Positions 35,444 through 46,385 of a stretch of DNA of 64,000 bases are shown piece by piece. Under the pieces are notes generated by a model. It saw only the letters and a program-made list of their open reading frames with translations. It was not told where the DNA came from and ran no database searches. Both the position numbers and the translations under genes were made by a program. Positions within the stretch are counted from its first letter, which is position 1. Every line of letters begins with the position of its first letter. Origin of the DNA: Citrus sinensis (taxonomy: Eukaryota; Streptophyta; Magnoliopsida; Sapindales; Rutaceae); assembly GCF_022201045.2 (NCBI RefSeq), contig NC_068563.1, positions 12,683,001 to 12,747,000 on the forward strand, read 5' to 3'.

Positions 35444-37762
35444 ATTCTTGATGAAGTACTTTCCACCAACCAAGAATGCGAAATTGAGGAATGAAATAAC
35501 ATCTTTCCATCAACTTGAAGACGAAAGTTTGTATAATGTATGGGAAATATTTAAAGACTTACTCAGAAGATATCTTCATCATGATATTCCTTATTGCATA
35601 CAAATGGAAACTTTCTACAATGGGCTATATCCAAGCGCTAGATTGATGGTGGATGCTTCAGCAAACAGAGCCTTATTGTCTAAATCCTACAATGAAGCTC
35701 ACGAAATTTTGGAAAGAATTGCTAACAACAATTATCAATGGGTGTTGTGCAAATTTTAATGAACTCGCAAGTGCACGAATCTATTGTAGAATAGATCAAT
35801 GGTGACGAGTGTTGATCCCACGAGGAGGTGGATTTTAATTATGTGTAGAATTAATTTTCTAAGTGGGTGGTTGGATTTGTGGTGAAAGTAACTTAGATTA
35901 TCCTAAAATTTGAATAAAAATGGCGGGAATAAATTGAAGAGAAAACTATTAAAATGAATTGCTTGCGTATCTGGATCTGCATCAACATGCACCATGGGCT
36001 AAATATTCCTTATTAATGTCAATTAAATCATGAGGGGGGTTTTCCACTCCTCATGAACCACACTCTAATCAATATGGTGCTAAGGGGTTATTGTGCCAAA
36101 TAATAATAATCTTGTACTAGGGAGCCAGTTAAACCAGTGCCATATCTAGACAAGATTATTACTATTTGTAGAGGAAAAGTCAAAACATCCATAAAAATTA
36201 GAGGGGAAGAGAAAGTAAATTTACCAAATAAAGCCCATGGCACATGTTGAGACCTCACCTTCAACCCAAGCTTGAAAGAAAATTAGCTACTAATAATTAA
36301 ACTAGGGGTAAAATAAAAATTTATTAAAATACGTAGAAAATACAAGATGGCGAAGGAATTACAGAAAATTGAACTCAAAAATGAATTCAGGGATGCCAAA
36401 TTAGGGGGGGAGCCCCCTTTTTATAGATACACTGAGTAAATCATGGCCATCGGATTAAAAACATTTTGGACGCTTAGGCTTTCACCACGTCATCGGTCAA
36501 TAGTACGCGGTTTGAATAGTGACGCAGTTTGGTTGTAAATAATCCCGTGTATATGCATTTACCGTACGCACTATTTTTGGTCCACTAACATGCTGCCACA
36601 TCATTGATCAACAGTACATAAAAATTTTAGTCTAATAGAATCGTGATACCTCATCAGTCAATGCCACATCATCGGTCAATGCCACATCATTGTTCCATAT
36701 ATGTGAACAGTAACATGGACAATACCGTACATGTGAATAGTACCGTATATGTGAATAATGCCATTTTTCCTTTTATGCTCCTCCTAAGGTTTTCAACTGT
36801 TCTGAGTTCAAAAGTGATGTCCGTTTTACTGTATGATCTCTCGTTCATTGTAAAATGACCATGATGCCCCTAAAATACATAAAATACTTAATTATAATAC
36901 AACACACATAATTAAATCACAAGAGGCTTAAATACATAAAAGTAAGGGTGTTAGTAAGACTTGAAATGTAAAATGATGATTTTCTCCTTTATAAATATAA
37001 ACTTTCTAACACTCAACACACTCCCCAACCAGCTTATTGCTAGTCCCTGGCAATTAAAGTGAAAACAAAATTCAAACGCAAAATGATTTTTTTTAAAACA
37101 ATAGTGTTTATTCAATCAGACTAATGACAACAATCAAATAAAAGTATAAGTAATATCTCTAGTTTAAAGAAATATCACTCCCACATCAATCATCCACATG
37201 CATCAGTCCAGCAGACTTTGTCATAACTATAGTAATCAAGCCACTTTCAAGAATGACATGTCAAACCCCAAAATTTCACTAGAAATAGTGACCCTCTTAC
37301 AAAGAAGTTAAACCCAATAAAAAATAGTCATTCTAATGAATGGTAAATTGAGAGAAGATAATAAAAAAATGATATCACACACTCTCACCAAGATGAAAGG
37401 AATATGCCCAACTCTTAAAAATAACACGATTTGAAGTCAAACAAAATGCTAGTCAACCCAATGTATTCATTTTTTTTTTTACTTTTTTTATGCATCACTA
37501 CATCTTTTTAGCCCATATAATTAGCTTCTACTTCAGGCTATAAATCCCCAAAATCAAGAAGGACTTTTATTATGACGTAACGTAGGCTAAGGACATGGCT
37601 AACAAAGGATAGGAGATAAGGAAAACAAAGTATATGTTTGAGAAAAAGTAGAGATTTTTTAGAAATTACAAGGTGCATTTCACTTATTTATTATTGTTCA
37701 TTTTTTTCCTTTTTTATGAAACAACTATTTTTTTTTTGTTGGGCATAACTTCACTGAATAAA
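35444..37762. repeat. Array unit 7 (LTR 35743-37018, minus)
   Basis: Shares the 36254 variant with unit 6 and has private changes at 36351 and 37331. Its right end continues without a break into element C. Confidence 0.93.
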
Positions 37763-38497
37763 ATAATTATTTACATTTTTCTCAAACATAAATAGGTGAT
37801 GATAAGTTGACAAAGAAATTTTTTTTTTTAAGGCTCAAAAGGGTTAATTATGGATATTTCATAAAAGCGATGGCTATGGTCTTTCCATCGTCTTTTAGGC
37901 TTTAAATAATCTTCCATATCTACTAGTTAGATGGACTTTCAGATGTAGCAACACATTTTTTTCTCTCTTTTTTTTTATTTTATTTAACTTTTTTTTTAGG
38001 ATTGACTCAGAGGAGATCTCGAGATCATGTATGAAATAATAAACTACTAAGTTGTATGAAGAATGGGCAAAAAGGGTTACTCTCCAAGAAATAATGACAT
38101 GCTCAAAAACTCACTTGGTATTCATTATGACACGTGCATTCCTTCAAGCAACTCATATTTGTCTCCGACATCAATATGTAGAGTAGTAAACATGGCGTAA
38201 CATCACTTAAGACCAACAATAATACAAATACTAAAATTTGAAAGTCATCATGTCATCCAATGTTAAAAACAAAATACAGACATTTTTTTTTAGGTTCACA
38301 CGACATTCTACCCCCCAATCTATTCTAAACGTTAAAAGAAAATATGCATGCAGAAACGTGAAAACGATGCAGAAAAACTAATTAGAAATGTTACACTTAA
38401 AATCGTAGAAAAAAAGAATGTTTCAATTTTTTTTTTTAACTAAGAAGATGCATTTCTATAGTCACTACACTCCATATTCAACCATCTTTAACACAAA
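37763..38497 (-). other. Remainder of element C 3' non-coding region
   Basis: It aligns reversed with A at about 1690-2650, including one polypurine-like motif (CCCCCCAATC near 38311) and the GAAGATGGCTGAAT-type motif near 38440-38495. The match ends near 38497. Confidence 0.75.
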
Positions 38498-39260
38498 ATT
38501 TTGAAAGTGTGGTAGTTATTAAGTCATCATTTGCCATCAAAGACCTTCCTGAATATGACCCAAATTCGATCTGCACTTAAAATGATGGTGCCATTATGAC
38601 TGCTGAAAGCAACTAGCAATAGAAAACTTTTCTCCAAAAGTTTTAGAGTAAAGTTTTCTTTTAATCTATTCTGTATATTATGGCTTTACTTTTTTTTTTT
38701 TTGTGATAAGCAATTCTTTTATTCTCTTGGTAAAAAACCTAAACTCTTTATTTTATCTCTTTTTAATTCTTTTAAATCAAAATATGTGATTTACATTGAA
38801 AGACAAAAAATGCCAATAATGGCGCATCATTTGTGCTTGTTATAGGGCTCACCTTGTGAAATAACATAAAGCCCTTTATCCACAAGCATATTAGACCGAG
38901 CCTCTGATGCAGCGCAAGTTTAAAGTTCAAAATATTTTGTTGATTCGAGAGAATACCGAAATGAAGAACAAGTTAAATTCACGTTGATTCAAAAGAATTC
39001 CACGAATTTAGGGGTCAAAACTCGTTGATTTTGCAGAATACCAAGAATTAAATAACTCAAATACTCACACAAAGATTTGAAAATTGAAAATATTATTGAA
39101 CTTGAATCTACCTTCAAAGGTTACAAGAGGGAGCTATCATATTAGTAGTAATTATCCTAAAGCATGAAGTAAAAGGAAAATAAAACTCTAAATTGCAAAG
39201 GAAAATAAAAGTCCTAAACCGTAGTTAATAAGGAAACAAATCATAGTATAATATGGATTC
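38498..39260. other. Unassigned AT-rich stretch
   Basis: No ORF or RNA gene recognised. Its position downstream (minus sense) of an integrase end suggests it includes the 3' non-coding region or LTR of the chromovirus-like relic, but there is no second LTR to prove it. Confidence 0.4.
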
Positions 39261-41935
39261 CTAATCTGCATCATTCACCCCAGGATTGAGAGAATTCACC
39301 CTTAAATTAAGATTGTCAATAATAGCGTCTTTGTCATGATCATCTCCATAAGGAATCGAATGCTTGACATTGAACACATTTACGGTGCGGATATCATTAG
39401 GAAGCTTCAGCTTGTATGCATTAGAATTTATCTTCTCGATAATCTCTAAAGGTCTGATTTTCTTGGCAGAAAACTTGTTATATTCGCCCAAACAAGATCT
39501 TCCACTTGAAATTCAAAAGCTTGACACTTTTTTGTCTGCCATAATTTGATAACCTTCGGTAGTCTCTTCAAAGACTCTTGAAGTTGCTCAATAAATTTTT
39601 TTCCTTGTTGCTTTTGCGAACTAAATCTGAAACTGGAGCCAAGTCAATGGGAGCTCGTGGATTACACCGTAATTCACCTGAAAAGGGCTTAAACCAGTAC
39701 AACCTTAACTGCTCGGTTATAAGCAAACTCGACTTGGTATAACTTCTAATCCCATGTCTTCAGGTTATCACCAATTATACTACATAGACGATTTCCTAAA
39801 GAATGGTTGACAACTTAGGTTTGACCATTTGTTTTGGGCCAATTATACTATAGAACTTGGTAAACCATACAATTTCTAGACTTCTTTGAAGAACAGACAA
39901 GCAACAATCAAGGCGTTTGTAGTCTTCTTAAACGCAACAACCGATCCACATTAACAAATATTGAATCCATACCCCTCTAAGTGTGGGGTAATCCCAAAAC
40001 AAAATCCATGCTACTGTCAGCCCAAGATTGTGTTGGAATCGGCAACGGCATATATAACCCAACATTAGTTACGGTGCCCTTGAAAACCTGAAAATGGGAC
40101 AAGTCTCAACATAGTGATAAATATCACACCTCATAGTAGGCCAATAATAAGTGCTGGCAATTAGAGCCAGAGTTTTGTCACGACCTATATGCCCTTCGTT
40201 ATGTAACTCTACAATAATCTTTGGCCTCAAACTTGAATCAAGAACATATAACTAATTACCTTTGAAAAGGAATCCGTCATGCAAATGATAATTTAATCGA
40301 AATCCTACAGCAACGTCTTCTAATAGAGGAGTAAAGAATGGGTCAGTAGTATGTAACTCTCGAAATATGTCAAGTATGAGGACTTGGCTACACATTTGAA
40401 TCAATAAAGAAGTTCGTCGACTAAGTGCATCTGTTACGTGATTAGATTCGCCACAGGAATGCTTTACCACAAAACTAAATTGCTGAAGGAATGTTGTCCA
40501 CGTGGTATGTATATGAGAGAGCTTGTCTTGATTATTGAGATGCTTTAACGAGTTGAGTGCTAGAAAGTGTATATTTATAATAGAGAAATCGTCATTTTAC
40601 ACTCTAAGTCTCACTAACATCCCTACTTTTATGTATTCAAGTTCCTTGTGATTTAATTATGTGTGTTTTATTATAATTAAGTATTTTATGTATTTTAGGG
40701 GGCATCATGGTCATTTCACAATGAACGAGAGATCAGATAGCAAAACGGACAGCAATTTTGGACTCAGAACAGTCGAAAACCTTAGGAGGAGCATAAAAAG
40801 ATAAACGACACTGTTCACATATAAGGTACTGCTCATGGTACTATTCACGACAGTGTTCAAATATACGGTACAATGATGTGGCAGGATTCAATTGGATGAA
40901 TGATGTGGTATTAACTACTTATATGGCGTTGACCGATGATGTGTCACGATCCTATTAGACTAAAATGCTTATGTGGCATTGACCGGTGACGTGGCAGTAT
41001 GTTAGTGGATCGAAAAACGTGCATACAGTACATGCATATACACAGAATGACAACCTTGATGATGTGTTCTATCCAATCATAACTTGCCACGTGTCGCAAT
41101 CCTAAGCATCTAAATTGTTTTAATTCGATGGCTATGATTTACTCATTGTATCTATAAATAGGGGGCTCCCCCCTAATTTGGCACCCCTGAATTTATTTTT
41201 GGGTTCTATTTTCTGTAATTCCTTCTCTATCTTGTATTTTCTACGTATTTTAATAAATTTTCTTTTTATCCCTAATTCAATTATGAGTAGTTAATTTTTG
41301 TTTAAGCTTGGGATAAAGGTGAAGTCTTAAAATGTTTTATGAGCTTAATTTGATAAATTTACTTTCTCTTTCCTTTAATTTTTGTGAATGTTTTGACTTT
41401 TCGTCGACAGATAGTAATAATCTTATCTAGATATTGCACTGGTATATTCGTCTCCCTAGTGCAAAGTTATTACTATTTGACATGATAAGCACTTAGCACC
41501 ATAATTATTTGAGTGAGGTTCATAAGGAGTGGAAACCCCTCATGATTTAATTGACACTAATAAGGAATATTAAGCACATGGTGCATGTTAAGTGCAGATC
41601 CAGAGACCCAAGCGCTTCATTTTTATTTTCACTTTAATTTATTCCCGTAATTCTAATTTAAATTTTAGGATAATCTAAATCACTTTCACCACAAATCTAA
41701 ACACCCACTTATAAAATTAACTCTACATGCAATTAAAATCCACTTCCTCGTGGAATCGACACTAGTCACCGTTGATCTATTCTATAATAGATTCGTGCAC
41801 TTGGGGGTTCAATAAAATTTGTACAACACAATGCAGCATGACCAGTGTATAAAACAAAGTCTTTATGAATCAAATAATGTCGTTAATGTTTTAAAGCCTG
41901 GACCATTGCCTAAAACTCCATGTCATAAGTGTTGT
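39261..41935 (-). pseudogene. Chromovirus-like Ty3 pol relic (RNase H and integrase), split by a solo LTR
   Basis: Reading leftwards on the minus strand: RNase H remnant at 41829-41935 (YDMEF...ALKH, VLYTGHAA), the solo LTR, the RNase H end and linker at 40252-40550 (KHSCGESNHVTDALSRR), a degenerate integrase zinc finger and core at about 39830-40250, and the integrase C-terminal region at 39261-39491 (NAYKLKLP). The pattern fits Ty3 chromoviruses rather than the Athila elements nearby. Many stops and shifts are present. No chromodomain is recognisable after the C-terminal region. Confidence 0.8.
40551..41828 (+). repeat. Solo LTR of the A family in chromovirus RNase H
   Basis: The 1278-bp copy begins AGTTGAGTGCTAG (first base mutated from TG) and ends GTACAACA. 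It has the TATA, AATAAA and U5 stem-loop (about 41408-41480) of the family. Flanks are TAACG and CAATG, a decayed 5-bp target duplication; the RNase H frame resumes if the LTR and one flank copy are ignored. It is the most diverged LTR of the family here. Confidence 0.88.
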
Positions 41936-42864
41936 AACATGCCTTTAATATGTAATCTCATTGCTCATAATTACTTCCACTAAAATGTCGTGTAATCTTG
42001 ACTATAAATGCATGTCGCCACCATTAGTGACTCAAATGGAATAACAATCATAATCATGAAATCACAATTAACTCAAGATTAAGATAACAGAAAAATTAAT
42101 GCCTATGAGATTTATTAAGTCGGATAGTCATTTCAAGGTTAATTAAATCTCATGCGTGATTTAGTTCAATGTAGTCAAACTACATCAGTAAATTCAAACA
42201 TAATCAAGACAAATTATTCAATAAATTTACTGTAGTCTAAACATAAATAAAATGTTCAACTTTGTTTATCAACTGCGAACGCAATTTATTTAATCATAAG
42301 ATAACTTATATTTATATCTTCTGTAAATCCACATGGCGATCATATAAACCATATAATATGATTAAACGACACTTATTTTTAGCACTTATATAATTAATAT
42401 ATCTAAAACATCTCAAATGTTTTATTAATTAGAAAATCTATTTCCTACAAAATGAATAAATAAATAAGTTTTAAAGAGCAAATAATCCCAATATAAAAGA
42501 CTTGAAGCTTGAGTATGACTTGAGGTTTGAAGAAGACCATAATTTAATAATTCATAATATCTAGAGAAACTAATAAAATAAAGATTTAGTTATTATACCA
42601 AAATCAATTAAAATAAGAAATGGCTCTTTAAAGAATCTAAATCAGTACTTGATTGTTGAGATAATATGGCCGTTTCTGTGACCGTACTTGGTTGGATGTT
42701 ACTAAGGAGACAACTATAAGACTCCTAATTCAGGGCCCAAATGGTTTCCGCAATACAGGTTTAAATTGCCACATAAGCAATGTCAGCAGTAAATCTATTA
42801 TACGAAAAAATTTATTTCGAGATATCAAAATGTTAACAATACAATTATTTCTCCGTTTCAGATA
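41936..42864. other. Intergenic, 3' of the metacaspase gene
   Basis: AT-rich with no supported gene. It probably contains more decayed retroelement near its left end and the 3' UTR and terminator of the metacaspase gene near its right end. The plus-strand ORF at 42692-42979 is antisense to the last exon and I do not accept it. Confidence 0.45.
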
Positions 42865-44563
42865 TTACAGTATAAAATGTTTTTTGTACACTTCAAACCT
42901 TCCCGAAGACGAAAGTGTAGGCTTCTGCATAAAAAGAAATGAACAAATATCATATCTTTGTAACGTAATTTTCAAATAAAAATGAATTAAACTTGAATAG
43001 ATTAATTGTAGATCCTATTTAGAGAGTATGAGAGAAATGATGCTGACTCACCTGTGATAACTTGTCCTTAAAAAATCTCCTCAAGAAATTAGTGTTAATA
43101 AGACAATCGTTTTTCTTAACTTCTTCAATTCTTTCATAAATCAAATCAAGCAAATCCCCATACGATAATCCTGGATGTTTATTCACGATCTCTGCAAGAA
43201 CATAGGTCATCACACCATTCATAGTATTTCCTGTAAATGCCTGCGCATACACATTTATATTACAATTCTTTTTCAGGAAATAGAAAAATATGAATGCAGG
43301 ACCATAATTCATCAAAACCCATCATCGTTAAAAGATTATATTAACTTTTAACGTTCTTATGTTATTTCATATTTTAACCCAATAATTTGGTAAAACTTAT
43401 CATGGATGACTTTTGGAAGAAATGGAGACAAATAATTAATTCTGATCAACTACGGTAGGGCTTTTAGAATATAAATATATAATCAAAAAAAAAAAAATCT
43501 TACAGATGTATCAGAAGCGAGTTGATTATCTTGACAGGCACTAAGACAAATTGCTAATCCACCATCTGTGGCCTTCCGAGCACCAGATGGAGGTCTGTTA
43601 TCCTCCCAGGTCATCCTGCTTATTTTCAAGCAAGAAAACAATGCATGCTGTCATATCTACTCTTATAAACTGCTTATTTAGATAAAATTTCACTGGTCCA
43701 AAAGTGATCAAAACTTCTGTGCTATTTCAGTAAATTAATCATTTTCTTCTTCGTTTTATGTTTCAAAACTCATAAAAAAATAAAATACCGTTAAAAAGAG
43801 AGTTAACTTACAATTTTCTTTTGGCATCTTTTTATTATTTTTAACTAAGATCTATTCGTAATCAATAAAATTTTTAGGAGGTTTTAAAACATAAAAAGGA
43901 AATGATTAAATTCGACAAACAACAGAAGGGTTGATCATTTTTCGAAAACTTCACTACTTAGGTGTTCATTTCATTTTTCTAGTCTTGTTAAACAATAAAA
44001 TAAACATACGAGTAGGTGAAGAACTTACTGATATTTGTTGTAAACATACTCTAAATCAAGAATAGTTCCGCTATGACAAGCATCTACAATGGCATGAAGA
44101 GTGACCCCTTCCTTTAGTGGTTTAACAATGATGGAATTAATATCATTATCAATAATCATTCCTTCCTTGAGAAAATCAACGGGACAAATAGTTTCATCAA
44201 ACCCATCAGTCTCATCGTTGTTGAAATCAGGTTGCCGCAAGCCATGCCCTGAGAAGTAAAACACAAGAGAATCGCCTTTTCGGCAGTCATTGACAAGCCA
44301 CTCCAAGGCTTTCTGAATGTTCTTCTTTGTTGGACTGTACATCTCATCTTTCTCCTCTTCTGGAATTTCATTTTTCATTTATAAAGTTATCAAAAGTGCA
44401 ATTATATTTTAGAATTATCAAGTGGATGAACTTAATCTAGACTAAAAGCTATAAACATAGTCTATGTGCTGAGCGATGCATACTCGAAAGCTATGAAGAA
44501 TTGAGGGTCTTAAAACTCATTCTCAGCCGATGTAGCTTCCTACTAAAAATTAGAGTTCAGAGA

Positions 44564-44594
<31 letters not shown>

Positions 44595-45389
44595 GCAATT
44601 TACATTTTAGTCTTTTTATTTCTTTGTCAAAATTTTGTAACCCAAGTTTTCCTTATAATATTGTTGAAGATTTACTGATCCAATTTAAAAAAGATAAAAC
44701 AAAAGATGCAGAATATATTCACAAATGATAAAAATTCTATGCCTAAACGAACAAAAGTAAATTTAATAAAGAATCCAGGTGCAAAAAATACCATCCATGA
44801 ACTAGTGGGGAATATCTTTTTACTTAAAGACACTCAAATTAAAGATAAATTAATTAGTTGTTGCCGAGGCCCAGTTACAGTACTAAAGATTGGTCTTCAA
44901 TTTTGGTGTTAGGTTCGTGCTTCAATAGGTGCGTGAATTAATAATTAAAAAAGAAAGGGAAATTAATTAATTACCTGTGAGGACGATGATGCCCTCCTCC
45001 TGAAACCTGAATGAATTAATCAACAAATCCCTCATATTCCTCACATCGTTGATAGTTCCTTTAAGCCTGAACTTGCCCTTGTTGTAGCTCACTCCGCAAA
45101 GCACTGCACGCCTACTCGGCCGAGACGATGACGATGACAAAGAAAATGGCTTAGTGTTCAACGACCTCTTGTTAGGGCTTATCTCGTCATTTCTTATTTT
45201 CTTCATTATGTTACATCCAAAGTTTCCCCTCGGGCAGATTTGCATGAATCCTTTTTGTTGCTGATACGATGATGGTGAGCTTGAGTACTCCAACAAGAGT
45301 TTGCATCCAGGGCACTTCACTTTTGTTTCATTAGTTTTGATAGACAATCGTTGCCGGCAGTGATAACACTGAATTTTTTTAGTGTCCAT
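42865..45389 (-). CDS. Type I metacaspase, five exons (LSD1-type zinc finger)
   Basis: Exons on the minus strand: 45389-44975, 44359-44029, 43615-43504, 43240-43052 and 42924-42865. All introns are GT-AG and the phases agree, giving 368 residues and a TAA stop. Arabidopsis type I metacaspases have similar length. The N-terminus has an LSD1-type zinc finger with Cys 8, 11, 26 and 29, then a Ser/Pro-rich prodomain to about residue 93. The p20 domain has the catalytic His177 in YFSGHG and Cys233 in DACHSG. The p10 domain follows (WEDNRPPSG to the C-terminus). Metacaspases are Cys proteases cutting after Arg or Lys, active in cytosol and nucleus, and type I members regulate hypersensitive cell death. 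It appears intact and is the only clear host gene here. The last exon is only 20 codons and was placed from its acceptor ATGCAG and phase. Confidence 0.93.
44564..44591. repeat. AT dinucleotide microsatellite in metacaspase intron 1
   Basis: Fourteen AT repeats lie inside the 615-bp first intron, likely length-polymorphic. Confidence 0.9.
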
Positions 45390-46194
45390 TTTAATATACA
45401 GCAGGTTTAATTATGCCCTGAGAGATTTATATATACTTTGGCATTGATATGAACACAACTTTGAGCATATATATTCTATTCACAAGTGTTTATCTTATTT
45501 TTTTAGTTTCAGAATAAAGTTTTCTTTTAATTTATTATTTACTGCGTACATGGGGCTATCTCATAAATTCCAAAACTAAAATGTAATCCGCATGTCTTTA
45601 AAAAAGGTGATCATCTGATTCTCCAAGAATTTGAAAGAAGAAAGTAACGGTCGAAAGTTAGATTTATATAAGATGAACTTAACATATGTTTCGGTAACTG
45701 CTCTCGTAGTCCTTTGGCTTTCAGATAATTAAGTATGCTGCTAATTTTTGTATTTTCAAAAATTATCGAAAATGACCACGTTATATACATGTTTTCATTA
45801 AAATTATTTAATTATTCTCTGTTTTTCACCAATTGTATGTAAGGATTTTTTTATCTAATAAAAATAAATAATCTTATAGATGAAATTATAAGAATATTTT
45901 AAGTAACTTTTTAGAATACAAAGACTAATTGAATAATTGACACAAAGTCTAAGGACCAAAGAGACCAAAGAGAAAATTACAAATACGTTTCTGTTGTTAT
46001 ATTCGGTTTCATGTCATTATTCTATAGCCAAGAACTAGATGCCCACTTTTAATTGAGTGGTAGCAGATGGATCAACTTCATTGCTTTGTCGTTAATTTAT
46101 CCCTGCAAGCAGTATATCAATAACTTACACAAGATTAAAAGATAAAAAGAAGAGATGATTTGATGATGCATATTGTTGGTGGTAAAATTTGGGT
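45390..46194 (-). promoter_or_regulatory. Metacaspase upstream region, with TATA-like box
   Basis: This 805-bp AT-rich stretch separates the metacaspase ATG from the CACTA element. On the minus strand TATATATAAA at 45435-45426 lies about 40 bp before the ATG. That would give a very short 5' UTR, so the true start site may be elsewhere. No other gene is seen. Confidence 0.45.
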
Positions 46195-46385
46195 CACTAC
46201 AAGAAAATTGGGAATAGATGACAGACACTTTGTGACGGATTTTGAGAAAAAAGGCATAAGTCATAAAAGCATGATATAGTTGTGATATATTTTTGTCTAT
46301 CATATATTCATGACTGATTCGTGATAGACTCGTGATAGAAAAAGGTTATATCAAGAACATATGATGTCTTTGTGATATAAATTTA
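46195..46385 (+). repeat. CACTA left terminal inverted repeat and subterminal repeats
   Basis: The terminus is followed by several copies of a short GTGATA motif (for example near 46278, 46320, 46333 and 46372) and related TATCAT forms. Subterminal motif arrays are the known binding sites of the TNP1-type protein in En/Spm elements. Confidence 0.7.

Larger units (their letters stand above)
21526..37762. repeat. Seven-unit tandem array of a 2.32-kb chimeric unit
   Basis: Seven head-to-tail units with periods of 2319, 2319, 2322, 2320, 2319 and 2319 bp. Each unit is, on the plus strand, 299 bp of element E gag (sense), a complete 1276-bp A-family LTR (minus), its polypurine tract, and about 740 bp of the A-family 3' non-coding region (minus). 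The unit boundary joins the 3' non-coding region to gag with a 3-nt AAA overlap. By eye I count only about a dozen differences in 16 kb apart from T-run length. The left edge runs into intact gag and the right edge into the continuing element C, so one locus was amplified in place. Confidence 0.95.
21825..38497 (-). mobile_element. Element C: 3' end of an A-family retrotransposon, expanded by the array
   Basis: On the minus strand the order is 3' non-coding region, polypurine tract, 3' LTR. It is inserted in gag of element E. The internal sequence matches A from about 1690 to 3377 reversed and stops near 38497, just before the LOG-like ORF would begin. All coding sequence and the 5' LTR are missing. 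The array duplicates its LTR and the adjoining 740 bp. Confidence 0.88.

Noticed and set aside
21526..37762. CRISPR-like or segmental gene duplication reading of the array
   Set aside because: Units are 2.3 kb, contiguous without spacers, and made of two retroelement pieces; the context is a plant genome.
42692..42979. Plus-strand 95-codon ORF
   Set aside because: Antisense to the last metacaspase exon and intron; no family features.
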